Position numbers and translations under genes: made by a program | The notes under the pieces: generated by a model | Told to the model about the DNA's origin: nothing | Databases searched by the model: none | The model's input: only the letters and a program-made list of their open reading frames with translations | Part shown: in pieces, positions 17,743 through 26,456 of the stretch | Layout: each line of letters begins with the position of its first letter | Numbering within the stretch: position 1 is the stretch's first letter | Source of the DNA: Roseiarcus sp036489975 | Lineage (GTDB): Bacteria > Pseudomonadota > Alphaproteobacteria > Rhizobiales > Beijerinckiaceae | DNA length: 64,000 bases | Assembly (NCBI GenBank): GCA_036489975.1 | Contig: DASXES010000140.1 | Span: forward strand, 40,164-104,163 | Reading direction: 5' to 3'

Positions 17743-18411
17743 TTGACGAACAATCGCCAGTGGAGCGAGATCGATTCCTATTTCGCCAGGACGCTGATCG
17801 GGCCGGACGCCGCGCTCGAGGCCGCGCTCGCCGCCAATTCCGCGGCCGGCCTGCCGTCGATCGACGTCTCGGCGCCGCAGGGCAAACTGATCCATCTGCT
17901 CGCGCGCATGATGGGCGCGCGCAAAGCGCTGGAAATCGGGACGCTCGGCGGCTATTCGACCATCTGGCTCGCACGCGCCTTGCCCGAGGACGGCCGGCTC
18001 ATCACGCTCGAAATGAGCGCCAAACATGCCGATGTCGCGCGCAGAAACCTCGCCCACGCTGGTCTTGGCGACAAAGTCGAGATCAGGACCGGCGCGGCGC
18101 TCGCGACGCTGCCCAAGATCGAGGCCGAAGGGCTCGGCCCTTTCGACTTCGTGTTCATCGACGCCGACAAGACCAATAACGCCGCCTATCTCGAATGGGC
18201 CTTGCGCCTGTCCCGGCCCGGAACCGCAATCGTGGTCGACAATGTGGTGCGGGGAGGCGAAGTGGTCGAGGCCGCGAGCCGCGACCCCGACGTCATTGGC
18301 GTCAGCCGCATGTTCGAACTGATGGCGCGCGAGAAGCGCTTAAGCGCGACCGCGATCCAGACGGTCGGCGCCAAGGGCTGGGACGGCTTCGCGCTCGCTA
18401 TCGTGAATTGA
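17743..18411 (+). CDS. O-methyltransferase (class I, SAM-dependent)
   Basis: 222 residues, family of catechol/caffeoyl-CoA-type O-methyltransferases. SAM motif I LEIGTLGGYST (63-73), acidic ITLEMS (87-92) and the metal-binding FVFIDADKTNN near 140 are visible. Probably methylates a small hydroxylated compound; substrate unknown. The start is a TTG, with GGGATGATGG before it; no ATG gives the whole domain. It lies 51 bp after cobT and may be co-transcribed. Confidence 0.88.
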   Translation: MTNNRQWSEIDSYFARTLIGPDAALEAALAANSAAGLPSIDVSAPQGKLIHLLARMMGARKALEIGTLGGYSTIWLARALPEDGRLITLEMSAKHADVARRNLAHAGLGDKVEIRTGAALATLPKIEAEGLGPFDFVFIDADKTNNAAYLEWALRLSRPGTAIVVDNVVRGGEVVEAASRDPDVIGVSRMFELMAREKRLSATAIQTVGAKGWDGFALAIVN

Positions 18412-18492
18412 AGCGCGCCGCCCCGCCCGCCATTTGCGCGGCGGTCAGCGACCCGCGTTTACAACGCCCGATTCAGCGGAATGACATCTTCA

Positions 18493-19506
18493 CTAATCCG
18501 CTGGATGGAACTGCAACGGCGCCGCCGCGCTTTCCGCGCCGGCTTCCCGGGCCGCGCCCTGGCCGAAACGGCGATACCAGAGACCCGTGAGCATCGGCAC
18601 GACGATCGACGTCACGACGATTGAGATCGCCACCAGCACCGTCGCATTCGGCACTGCGGGCGCGAATTGCGGAGCGACGGCCGCGATCGCCACAGGGTTG
18701 GCGGCCGCGGCGCCGGCGGTGGACGACGCGGCGATCCCCGCCGTGCCCGTGCCTCGTCCGATCAGCTTGTCGGCGATGATCAGCGGCACGCCCGTCAGAA
18801 CAATGACGGAGAGAGCAAGGACGACGCCAAGGCCCGCGAGCGGCGACAGAAGCGTATGCAGATCGATGGTGTTGCCGAGCGCGAAGGCGAAGAAGGGGAT
18901 CATCAACTGGCCGCCGGGAGCGAAAAACTCCCTCAGCTTGGGATCGAGATTGCCGAGCGCGAAGCCGGCCAGGAACGGAAGGACGGCCCCGACAAAAACC
19001 TGCGGCTGGAAATGCGCCACTCCGGACGCGCCGAGGATGATCATGCTCATGAGCGGTCCGGACTCGATCGAGGTCAGCACGAAAGCGCCGGCCTCCTCCT
19101 TCGTGCCGTATGTTTGCATGAGCGAGGCGTAGAGACCGCCGTTCGTCATATCGACGGCGCAGACGATGGCGAGGATGGAGAGCCCCGCGAAGAAGCCGGT
19201 CTGAATACCCTCGGGAGGAATGAACCGGGAGGCGACCAGAACAATCGCCCAGGCGGCGAAGAACTTGGTCAGGACGAGCGTGCCCGACTTGCGCAGCACG
19301 GTCCCGGTCGCGCTCAGCTTGATCGACGATCCCATGCAGAAGAACCACACGGCCAGGATCGGAATGACGCCGGTCATGATGCCCAGGGTGAAGCCCTTGA
19401 AATAAGCGGGAGCGCCCGGCGCGAAGGTCTTGCAGAGCGCGCCGATGAGCAACGGCGCCAGCATGAGGCCGCCGGGAAGTCTGTCGATAGTCTCCTTGAT
19501 CCTCAC
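18493..19506 (-). CDS. kdgT: 2-keto-3-deoxygluconate permease (KdgT family)
   Basis: 337 residues with about ten membrane helices. Matches the KdgT family of proton-coupled 2-keto-3-deoxygluconate carriers: LPGGLMLAPL at the N-terminus, VDMTNGGLYASLM, SIESGPLMSMIILG and ASSTAGAAAANPVA are characteristic. GTG start with GGGAGGAAG before it. It lies 32 bp after aroQ on the same strand, so the two are probably one transcript. No KDG kinase or aldolase is near; the true substrate may be another 2-keto acid. Confidence 0.88.
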   Translation of the reverse strand: MRIKETIDRLPGGLMLAPLLIGALCKTFAPGAPAYFKGFTLGIMTGVIPILAVWFFCMGSSIKLSATGTVLRKSGTLVLTKFFAAWAIVLVASRFIPPEGIQTGFFAGLSILAIVCAVDMTNGGLYASLMQTYGTKEEAGAFVLTSIESGPLMSMIILGASGVAHFQPQVFVGAVLPFLAGFALGNLDPKLREFFAPGGQLMIPFFAFALGNTIDLHTLLSPLAGLGVVLALSVIVLTGVPLIIADKLIGRGTGTAGIAASSTAGAAAANPVAIAAVAPQFAPAVPNATVLVAISIVVTSIVVPMLTGLWYRRFGQGAAREAGAESAAAPLQFHPAD

Positions 19507-19538
19507 CGCCCCCGCTTCCTCCCTTCATCCCGACGGGA

Positions 19539-19988
19539 TCATCGCTTCGGCGCTTCGATCAGCTTGGCGATCCGCTGAAGCGCCAGCGTATAACCTTGCG
19601 TTCCGCAGCCGACGATGACGCCCGAAGCGACGCCCGAGACATAGGAATGATGGCGGAATTCCTCGCGCTTGTGCACGTTGGAAATATGCACCTCGATGAT
19701 CGGCCCGGCGAAGGCGTTCAGCGCGTCGAGGATGGCGACCGAGGTGTGGGTGAAGGCGGCGGGATTGATGACAATGCCCGCGGCGCGCTCGCGGGCGGCG
19801 TGAATCCAGTCGATGAGCTCATATTCTCGATTGCTCTGATGGAACTCGATCGAAAGCCCGAGGTCCTTGCCGACACGCCGGCAGTCCGCCTCGACATCGC
19901 CCAGCGTCTCGCGGCCGTAGATCTCCGGCTCACGCTTTCCCAAAAGATTGAGATTGGGACCGTTCAGGACCACGATGATCGGGTTCAC
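19539..19988 (-). CDS. aroQ: Type II 3-dehydroquinate dehydratase
   Basis: 149 residues. Dehydrates 3-dehydroquinate to 3-dehydroshikimate. Seen: VLNGPNLNLLGKREPEIYG with the active-site Arg and Tyr, the ring NPAAFTHTSVAI, and IIEVHISNVHKREEFRHHS with the catalytic His. The GTG at 19988 is preferred over a TTG at 20003, as GGGGGAAG precedes it and the family begins there. Type II enzymes serve biosynthesis or quinate catabolism; coupling to a KdgT-type carrier would suit the latter (inference). Confidence 0.95.
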   Translation of the reverse strand: MNPIIVVLNGPNLNLLGKREPEIYGRETLGDVEADCRRVGKDLGLSIEFHQSNREYELIDWIHAARERAAGIVINPAAFTHTSVAILDALNAFAGPIIEVHISNVHKREEFRHHSYVSGVASGVIVGCGTQGYTLALQRIAKLIEAPKR

Positions 19989-20006
19989 GCGCTTCCCCCA
20001 CAATCA

Positions 20007-20099
20007 CGTCATCGCGAGGAGCGAAGCGACGTGGCGATCCCGGAGAGCGTAGAGCGCGCGACGTTCCCCTGGAGTGCTTCGCTCACGCTCGCAATGACG
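20007..20099. repeat. Dispersed palindromic repeat (REP-like), copy 1
   Basis: Starts CGTCATCGCGAGGAGCGAAG and ends GCTCGCAATGACG, so the ends are inverted copies. An element with the same ends lies at 54597-54713. It contains GGCGATCC in the left arm. It lies upstream of aroQ. Confidence 0.7.
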
Positions 20100-20160
20100 G
20101 CGCCAAACTACCAGCTCGATCGCACCTTAACACGCCCTGACCCGCCCTGCATGGCGCCCG

Positions 20161-20559
20161 TCAGTAATGGGCGATGACGACCATTGGCTTCGTCTGCAAT
20201 TCGCCGGGAGGGAACGTCTGGACGCCACCCGGACCGGCGCCTGGCCACTCGCCGATAGACTCCGGCGCAATTCCGTTGCGGCGCAGTTCAGCCTGCACGG
20301 TCTCAATCCGCCGGTTGAGAATGCGGGCGCGCCGTTCCATGTCGCCCGCGACTTTCGCCCGCTCATTGACGTCGATCAGCGTCACCGTTTGCGGCGCGGC
20401 GCCGGCAGCGGCGTCGACAACTTTCTGGCGGCCGACGGCGCTCAAAGCCGATCCGCGCCACGCCGTCGCATCCAGATAGTCACGCTTGACCTCAGGCGGC
20501 GTCGCACAGCCCGCCGTGATCAAGGCGATCAGGCAACACAAGCCGGCGCGCGCCGCCAA
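20161..20559 (-). CDS. Small putative lipoprotein
   Basis: 132 residues. A signal ends at the lipobox ITAGC (C18). The mature part is hydrophilic, with a helical Arg/Glu segment (ERRARILNRRIETVQAEL) and a Pro-rich C-terminal third. TTG start with GGGAG before it. It follows the aldehyde dehydrogenase on the same strand, 17 bp away. Function unknown. Confidence 0.6.
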   Translation of the reverse strand: MAARAGLCCLIALITAGCATPPEVKRDYLDATAWRGSALSAVGRQKVVDAAAGAAPQTVTLIDVNERAKVAGDMERRARILNRRIETVQAELRRNGIAPESIGEWPGAGPGGVQTFPPGELQTKPMVVIAHY

Positions 20560-20576
20560 ATCCGATCTCCCTTAAC

Positions 20577-22061
20577 CTACCCGTGCCACGCCGCAACGGT
20601 TTTCAGGGCCGAGAAGCCGTAAAGCGCCTCGAAACCCTTCTCGCGGCCATGCCCCGATTTGCCCACGCCTCCGAACGGCAGTTCAACGCCGCCGCCCGCG
20701 CCATAATTGTTCAGGAACACCTGCCCCGCCCGCAGCGCCCTGGCGAGGCGCATCTGCCGCCCGCCGTCGGCCGACCAGACGCCCGCCACGAGGCCGTAGC
20801 CGGTCCCATTGGCGATCGCGATCGCCTCGGCCTCGTCCTCAAAGGGAATCACGGCCTGGACGGGCCCAAAGATTTCCTCCTGAGCGAGGCGGTGGGTCGA
20901 GCCGACATCGGCGAACAGGGTCGGGGCGACGTAATATCCGCCCTTCGGCGCGTCGACGACGATCTGTGCGGCGCCAACCTTTCGCAGATCAGCGCCCTCG
21001 GCGATGAACTTGCTCACGATCGCCTTCTGCCGCGCCGAGATGAGCGGTCCGACATCGAGATCCGCGTCGGCGGGGCCGACTTTGAGGGTCTTGTAGCGCG
21101 CAGCCATCCGCTCGACGACCTCGTCATAGATCTTTCGATCGACGAGAATGCGCGAGGATGCGGAGCAGGTCTGGCCCGCGTTCTGGATGCCCGCGTTGAC
21201 CAGGAACGGCAATGCGCGATCAAGGTCAGCGTCGGCGAACACGAGTTGCGGCGACTTGCCGCCGAGTTCGAGCGTCACTGGGGCGACATGACGGGCCGCG
21301 GCTTCCTGCACCAGCGCGCCCACAGTGACCGAGCCGGTGAAGGAGAGATGCCGGACGCCAGGATGTGCCGCAAGCGCTGCGCCCGCCTCTTCGCCAAGAC
21401 CAGGAACGACATTGAGCGCGCCCGCGGGAAAGCCGGCCTTCAGCGCAAGATCAACCAGCGCCAGCGAAGTCAGGCAGGCCTCCTCGGCGGGCTTCAGTAC
21501 ACAGGCGTTGCCCATCGCCAGCGCCGCGCCGATGGTGCGCCCGGCGATCTGCATCGGATAGTTCCACGGCACGATATGGCCAGTCACCCCGTGCGGCTCT
21601 CGCAAGGTATAGACGGTGTAGCCGTCGAGGTAGGGGATGGTTTCGCCCATCACCTTGTCGGCCGCCCCGCCGTAGAACTCCATGTAGCGCGCCATCGCCA
21701 GCGCGTCGGCGCGGCCCTGTTTCAGGGGTTTGCCGACGTCGAGCGCCTCGACGTGGGCGAGTTCGTCGATTCTCTCGTTGATCAGTCCGGCGAGTTTCAT
21801 GAGCAGGCGCCCGCGTTCGGCCGCAGTCAGCTTTCCCCATTCGCCGGCCAGTGCGCGTTCAGCCGCCTCGACCGCGGCATCGATGTCGGCGGCCTCCCCG
21901 CGTGCGATCTTGCCGATCTCGACGCCGCGCGACGGGTCCTCGACCGGCAGGCTCCGGCCCGATCGCGGTTCGACCCAGCGTCCGCCGATAAAGCACTTAT
22001 CGGTCGGGAACCAGGTCGATATTTTCGAAACGCGCGCGCTATCCAAGGTTGCGGTGTTCAA
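20577..22061 (-). CDS. NAD(P)-dependent aldehyde dehydrogenase
   Basis: 494 residues, normal family length. Oxidises an aldehyde to the acid. Oxyanion-hole N167 (VPWNYPM), cofactor K190 (LKPAEEA), general base E265 (LELGGKSP) and catalytic C299 (GQTCSASSR) are all present, followed by EEIFGPV and the C-terminal PFGGVGKSG. The TTG start has GGATGGAG 6 bases before it; this start lies inside the end of the DUF2867 gene (23-bp overlap), so translation is probably coupled. Close to betaine- and gamma-aminobutyraldehyde dehydrogenases; substrate unproven. Confidence 0.92.
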   Translation of the reverse strand: MNTATLDSARVSKISTWFPTDKCFIGGRWVEPRSGRSLPVEDPSRGVEIGKIARGEAADIDAAVEAAERALAGEWGKLTAAERGRLLMKLAGLINERIDELAHVEALDVGKPLKQGRADALAMARYMEFYGGAADKVMGETIPYLDGYTVYTLREPHGVTGHIVPWNYPMQIAGRTIGAALAMGNACVLKPAEEACLTSLALVDLALKAGFPAGALNVVPGLGEEAGAALAAHPGVRHLSFTGSVTVGALVQEAAARHVAPVTLELGGKSPQLVFADADLDRALPFLVNAGIQNAGQTCSASSRILVDRKIYDEVVERMAARYKTLKVGPADADLDVGPLISARQKAIVSKFIAEGADLRKVGAAQIVVDAPKGGYYVAPTLFADVGSTHRLAQEEIFGPVQAVIPFEDEAEAIAIANGTGYGLVAGVWSADGGRQMRLARALRAGQVFLNNYGAGGGVELPFGGVGKSGHGREKGFEALYGFSALKTVAAWHG

Positions 22062-22626
22062 GGCTCCATCCCTTGTTTGAGGCTCTGCTCAGATTGCTGA
22101 TCACCACGAGACGATGGAACCTCGCGATCAGCGCGAGATACATGCGGCCCAACGCGTTGTGGCAGCGGACCACGGTTGTCGCAACCAGTTCGTCGCCCGA
22201 GCCGTCAGGCCTGGCGCGTAGCAGCAACGAAAGCCGAAAGTCGAGGTGGCGGTCGTCCTCGCCCAGAATCAATTCGCGATCGGAGCGAGAGAGAATGCGG
22301 AAGAAGTCGATGCGTTCAGCCTTGTCAGCGATCGCTGCGCGGCGCACCTCCTGAGTGGTCTTCACATTGAATCCCGCGACGAGCTGGTCGCGCAGGCCCA
22401 GAAGCAGCCTTATCCAGGGCGCAGGGTCCGCCAACGTGGATCGCGCAAGACTGACCATGCCCTTCGCCGCGTCTGCGGCGTTGATTGGAACTGCGTAAGC
22501 GTCAACCAGATCGGCGTCCCTAAACCAGCCGGCGACGCCGCTTTCGGTAGGCGGGGGCACCTCTCTGACTCCGCGGCGCGACCCGGATCTCGGCGCATCC
22601 GCATCAACGTGGGTTCTCTGGTTCAT
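22039..22626 (-). CDS. DUF2867 domain protein
   Basis: 195 residues. Matches DUF2867, seen elsewhere as a stand-alone domain or fused to NAD(P)-binding proteins: the pattern DAYAVPI, then PAPWIRLLLGLRDQLVAGFNVKT and DRHLDFRLSLLL. Function unknown. Its last codons overlap the start of the aldehyde dehydrogenase, implying a shared transcript. The ATG sits in the middle of a 14-bp palindrome and has no obvious ribosome site. It follows the MetE-like gene by 32 bp. Confidence 0.75.
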   Translation of the reverse strand: MNQRTHVDADAPRSGSRRGVREVPPPTESGVAGWFRDADLVDAYAVPINAADAAKGMVSLARSTLADPAPWIRLLLGLRDQLVAGFNVKTTQEVRRAAIADKAERIDFFRILSRSDRELILGEDDRHLDFRLSLLLRARPDGSGDELVATTVVRCHNALGRMYLALIARFHRLVVISNLSRASNKGWSLEHRNLG

Positions 22627-22632
22627 GAACCA
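22619..22632. promoter_or_regulatory. 14-bp perfect palindrome over a start codon
   Basis: TGGTTCATGAACCA is its own reverse complement and is centred on the start codon of the DUF2867 gene. A dimeric regulator bound here would block initiation, or the site may be chance; no regulator gene is adjacent. Confidence 0.35.
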
Positions 22633-22658
22633 AACTTAGGCGCGAACTTGGGCGAGCG

Positions 22659-23774
22659 CTATGCCCCGCCCCACACCTCTTCGGCGATCTCGACCAGGCG
22701 CGCGAGCTTGATCCACTGATCGGCCTCGCTGAGATCATTGCCGTGTGCGGTCGAGGAGAAGCCGCACTGATGGGAGAGCGCGCATTGCTCGAGGGCGACG
22801 TATTTCGTCGCCTCCTCGATACGGCGCTTGACGTCATCCTTGGGCTCGGGGGCAGCTTTTTTGGAGCTCATGAGGCCGAGCACGATCGTCGCGCTCTTCG
22901 GCGCGAACCGGAGGGGCGCGAAGTCGCCCGAACGCTCGTCGTCATATTCGAGGAAGAAGCCGTCGATCTTCATTTCGTTGAGCAGGATCTCGGCGACCGG
23001 CTCATAGCCGCCCTGCGCGACCCAGGCGCTCTTGAAATTGCCGCGGCAGAGATGGACGCAGACCGTCATGTCCTTGGGCCGGTCGCGGATCGAATCGTTG
23101 ATGAGCCGGCAATAGAGACGCGTGAGCGCGTCCGGGTCGTCGCCGCGCGCCTTGGTGCGGGCGCGAATGTCGGGATCGCAGAGATAGGCGAGGTTGGTGT
23201 CGTCGAACTGCAGATAGCGCAGGCCCCGCGCCGCGAGATCGGCGACCTCGGCGCGATAGGCGGCGGTCAGATCGTCGTAGAAAGCCTCGAGGTTCGGATA
23301 GACCGCATCGCTGATCGCCTCACGCCCGCCGCGAAAATGCAGCATCGAAGGCGCGGGGATGCAGACTTTCGGGGTGCGGGTCGTAGCGGATCTGAGGAAA
23401 TCGAAGTCCGCCCCCTGAATAGGGCCAACCCATTTGACCTTGCTGCCGACATGCATGGTTGGCGGCGCGAAGCCGACCTTGGTTCCGTCGTCCTTCTTGA
23501 AATGCGCGGCGAATTCACCGTAAGTCGTCTCGACCCCTTCGAGACGTTCGAGGAAATCGACGTGGAAGAAGGTGCGGCGAAACTCGCCGTCGGTGATCCC
23601 CTTAAGGCCCACATTCTCCTGGGCGCGCACCACCGCGCGGATGCACTCGTCCTCGATCGCATGCAGTTCGGCCGCGGGGAGCTTGCCGGCCGCGAAGCGC
23701 TCGCGCGCCTCGCGCAGCCGCTCGGGGCGGAGATAGCTGCCGACATGGTCGGCTCGAAACGGCGGACGGGGCAT
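22659..23774 (-). CDS. Cobalamin-independent methionine-synthase-like protein
   Basis: 371 residues, about the size of the C-terminal half of MetE. Starts PPFRADHVGSYLRP and carries the zinc-site-like pattern: His and Cys in CVHLCRGNF, a Glu in FFLEYDDERSG, and Cys in LSHQCGFSS. Related proteins (YxjG/YxjH type) handle methyl transfer to homocysteine or other thiols; the exact methyl donor is not known. ATG at 23774 with GGAGGAGAC before it. First gene of a probable operon with DUF2867 and the aldehyde dehydrogenase. Confidence 0.87.
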   Translation of the reverse strand: MPRPPFRADHVGSYLRPERLREARERFAAGKLPAAELHAIEDECIRAVVRAQENVGLKGITDGEFRRTFFHVDFLERLEGVETTYGEFAAHFKKDDGTKVGFAPPTMHVGSKVKWVGPIQGADFDFLRSATTRTPKVCIPAPSMLHFRGGREAISDAVYPNLEAFYDDLTAAYRAEVADLAARGLRYLQFDDTNLAYLCDPDIRARTKARGDDPDALTRLYCRLINDSIRDRPKDMTVCVHLCRGNFKSAWVAQGGYEPVAEILLNEMKIDGFFLEYDDERSGDFAPLRFAPKSATIVLGLMSSKKAAPEPKDDVKRRIEEATKYVALEQCALSHQCGFSSTAHGNDLSEADQWIKLARLVEIAEEVWGGA

Positions 23775-23958
23775 TGTCTCCTCCCTTGGGCGTTCTTGAA
23801 CGCGGCTCCTCATGTGTCACGGTGGGGTGCGCGATGGCAACCGGCGAGGGGGCTCGCGCCATGATACCCCCGTCCACGACGACGCGCGAGGCGGAGCCTC
23901 GGATCGCGAAAGACGACGGAGCGGCGAGGAATTCTCGCATCCATCGGGTCCAGCGGGT

Positions 23959-24414
23959 TCACCGCCGAGCGGCGAAAAACCTCCGCAGCATCGCCGCCGC
24001 CTCGCTCTCGCGCAATCCCCCGTAGACCTCCGGCGCGTGGTGGCAGGTCGGTGAACGAAAAAAGCGCGGGCCGTTGTCGACAGCGCCACCCTTGGGGTCC
24101 GGAGCGGCATAGTAAAGCCGGCGCAGACGGGCGAGCGAGATCGCGCCGGCGCACATCGCGCAGGGCTCGAGGGTCACATAGAGATCGCAGCCGACGAGCC
24201 GCTCGGCGCCAAGCTTGGCCGCAGCCTCGCGGATGACCAGCATTTCCGCGTGCGCGGTCGGATCGCTAAGTTCGCGGGCGCTGTTTCCGGCACTGGCGAT
24301 CACAGTCCCGTCGCGAACGAGCGCAGCGCCGACCGGCGTTTCGCCGCGCGCCTCGGCCGCGCGCGCCTCGGCGAAGGCGAGGCTCATTGGGTCGGCGTGA
24401 ATCTCTTCGGCCAA
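23959..24414 (-). CDS. tadA: tRNA adenosine(34) deaminase
   Basis: 151 residues. Converts the wobble A34 of tRNA-Arg(ACG) to inosine. The zinc-dependent deaminase motif is complete: TAHAE (H55, E57) and PCAMC (C85, C88), followed by ARLRRLYYAAPDPKGGAV. Could also be read as a guanine or cytosine deaminase, but the length and the order of motifs fit TadA. Divergent from the pseudouridine synthase gene, 116 bp apart. Confidence 0.93.
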   Translation of the reverse strand: MAEEIHADPMSLAFAEARAAEARGETPVGAALVRDGTVIASAGNSARELSDPTAHAEMLVIREAAAKLGAERLVGCDLYVTLEPCAMCAGAISLARLRRLYYAAPDPKGGAVDNGPRFFRSPTCHHAPEVYGGLRESEAAAMLRRFFAARR

Positions 24415-24530
24415 ATTCCGCTCCTTGCGGCCAAGGCGCTTTTCGTATGGCGGCCCCCATCATTCGGGCTTAGGAGATGCGGGCGCTGGCGGCAATGCGG
24501 CGGGGGACGAGGGCCGGAGCGAAGCGAGCC

Positions 24531-26453
24531 ATGAGCGACAACGAAACGCAAGCCGAAGTCTCCGAGGTCCGCCCGGGCCAACGCATCGCCAAGGTGATGG
24601 CGCGGGCGGGCATATGCTCGCGCCGCGACGCCGAGGCCTGGATCGCCGAGGGGCGCGTCACCGTCAACGGCAAGGCGCTCGCGAGCCCCGCCTTCAACGT
24701 GAGCGAAGACGACGACGTGCGCGTCGACGGCAAGCGGCTCGGCGCGCCCGAGCGCACGCGCCTCTTTTTGTTTCACAAGCCCAAAGGCATCGTCACCACC
24801 GCGCGCGATCCGGAGGGGCGCCCGACGGTGTTCGCGCGGCTGCCGCCCGATTTGCCGCGCCTCGTCGCGATCGGCCGGCTCGACATCAACACCGAGGGGC
24901 TTCTCCTGCTCACCAATGACGGCGGCCTCGCGCGCGTGCTCGAACTGCCCTCGACCGGATGGCTGCGCCGCTACCGGGTGCGCGCGCATGGGAGCATCGA
25001 CCAGACGGCGCTCGATCGTCTCAGCGACGGCGTCGCCATCGACGGCGTCGACTATCGCGGCGTCGAGGCGAAGCTCGACCGCGAGCAGGGCTCGAACGCC
25101 TGGCTCACCCTGGGTCTGAGAGAAGGCAAGAACCGCGAGATCAAGAAGATCCTCGAGCACCTGGGACTTGCGGTCAACCGCCTGATCCGCCTCTCGTTCG
25201 GTCCGTTCGAGCTCGGCGATCTGCCCGAGGGCGAGGTCATGGAAGTACGCACCCGGGTGCTGCGCGACCAACTGGGCGTGAAGCTCGCGAAAGAGGCGAA
25301 CGCCAATTTTGACGCAGACCTGAGCGTGCGCGACGAGCCCGCGCCCGAGCGGGGCGAGGGCGAACGTCCGCGCGAGAGCCGCGGGCCTCGCGAGATCCGC
25401 GGGCGCGCTCCGGCGCAGGGCCGGCCGGACCGCGGCGCCGGCGGGGAGAGCCGCCGGTTCGAACGCGATGTCCCACCGCGCCGCGCGCCCCCGAAGCCCT
25501 CCACCCCCGAGCGCCGGCGCAAGCATGTCTCGGCTTTGCGCGCTGAAATCGCCGCCGACGTCTCAGGCGGCAAGGGCCCGCGCAAGCGCATCGAGCGAAG
25601 CGCGACGCAGGATCGCAAGGGCCGCAGCGTCGCCGTTGAGCGCATCTCCCTGACCGGCGAGGAGGCGCGCAAACGCGCCGCGCCCGAAACCCAGCGCAAG
25701 CGCAGCGGACGTCCGAGCGCCGGCGAGCGCGGCGGCCGCGCATTTGAACCTGGCGCCCGTTTCGGCAGGTCCGATTCCTTCGGGCCGAAGCGAGGCGGCG
25801 GCGAAGGACGCGAGCGGGCGCCCCCTTCGGACCGAACGGAATCGGCGCATCGGCCCGAACGCGCAAGTGCGGGAAGGCGTGACGGCCGGCCGCCGGAGCG
25901 CCGCTTCGACCGCTCCGCAGCGAAAGGCGCCGGCGAACGCGGCGAACGCAAGTTTGAGCAACCCGAGAACCGCCCACGCACTCAAGCCGGCGAGGGACGA
26001 CCGCCCCGATCGGAGCATAGGGACTCTGGACATCGGCCTGAGCGGCCAAATGGCGGAAGGCGTGACGGCCGGCCGCCGGAGCGCCGTTTCGACCGCTCCG
26101 CAGCAAAAAGTGACGGCGACCGTCGGGATCGTCCACCGCGAACGCGGGACGGCGCCGATCCGGCGCGCGAACGCCGGTTCGAGCGGCCCAAAGGCCAGAC
26201 GCGTCCCCCGGCCGGCGAAGGCCGACCGCCGCGTTCGGACGCCAGGAGCGGCGGCCCGCGCCCGGATTTCAAATCAAGACCGCCGCGCACTGGAGCGCGT
26301 GACGGGGACACGCCGCGGAGCGCCGGCCGCGGGCCAGGCGGCGAGGGCGGACCGCCACGCGGCCGCTCGTCGCCAAGCGGGCGTCCCCGTCCGCCCGGCA
26401 AAGGATCGCCGAAAGGCGACGGCGGCCCGCGCCGACCGCCGCGAAAGCCCTAA
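24531..26453 (+). CDS. RluB/RsuA-family pseudouridine synthase with long Arg-rich tail
   Basis: 640 residues. An S4 RNA-binding domain (about 15-70: QRIAKVMARAGICSRRDAE) and a catalytic domain with D118 in GRLDINTEGLLLLTNDG, then LREGKNREIKKILEHLGL. These make pseudouridine in 23S or 16S rRNA. Residues ~262-640 are a disordered tail rich in Arg, Gly, Pro and Ser, with two near-identical 18-residue blocks. Homologues in related bacteria also have such tails, but this one is longer than the enzyme core. rsmD starts 3 bp after the stop, so the two rRNA modifiers form an operon. Confidence 0.9.
   Translation: MSDNETQAEVSEVRPGQRIAKVMARAGICSRRDAEAWIAEGRVTVNGKALASPAFNVSEDDDVRVDGKRLGAPERTRLFLFHKPKGIVTTARDPEGRPTVFARLPPDLPRLVAIGRLDINTEGLLLLTNDGGLARVLELPSTGWLRRYRVRAHGSIDQTALDRLSDGVAIDGVDYRGVEAKLDREQGSNAWLTLGLREGKNREIKKILEHLGLAVNRLIRLSFGPFELGDLPEGEVMEVRTRVLRDQLGVKLAKEANANFDADLSVRDEPAPERGEGERPRESRGPREIRGRAPAQGRPDRGAGGESRRFERDVPPRRAPPKPSTPERRRKHVSALRAEIAADVSGGKGPRKRIERSATQDRKGRSVAVERISLTGEEARKRAAPETQRKRSGRPSAGERGGRAFEPGARFGRSDSFGPKRGGGEGRERAPPSDRTESAHRPERASAGRRDGRPPERRFDRSAAKGAGERGERKFEQPENRPRTQAGEGRPPRSEHRDSGHRPERPNGGRRDGRPPERRFDRSAAKSDGDRRDRPPRTRDGADPARERRFERPKGQTRPPAGEGRPPRSDARSGGPRPDFKSRPPRTGARDGDTPRSAGRGPGGEGGPPRGRSSPSGRPRPPGKGSPKGDGGPRRPPRKP
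25872..25925 (+). repeat. Direct repeat, copy 1 (in pseudouridine synthase tail)
   Basis: A 54-bp block coding for GRRDGRPPERRFDRSAAK. The second copy is 183 bp (61 codons) further on with two mismatches, pointing to a recent internal duplication. Confidence 0.85.
26055..26108 (+). repeat. Direct repeat, copy 2 (in pseudouridine synthase tail)
   Basis: Second copy of the 54-bp block at 25872; the encoded 18 residues are identical. The flanking residues also match loosely (HRPER before each copy, GRPPRS after). Confidence 0.85.
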
Positions 26454-26456
26454 TCG

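Noticed and set aside
20583..22100. A 505-codon plus-strand frame opposite the aldehyde dehydrogenase
   Set aside because: Shadow of a well-supported gene with all catalytic residues on the other strand.
23775..23958. Possible SAM or B12 riboswitch before the MetE-like gene
   Set aside because: I saw no conserved core motifs; the sequence is only GC-rich with short palindromes.
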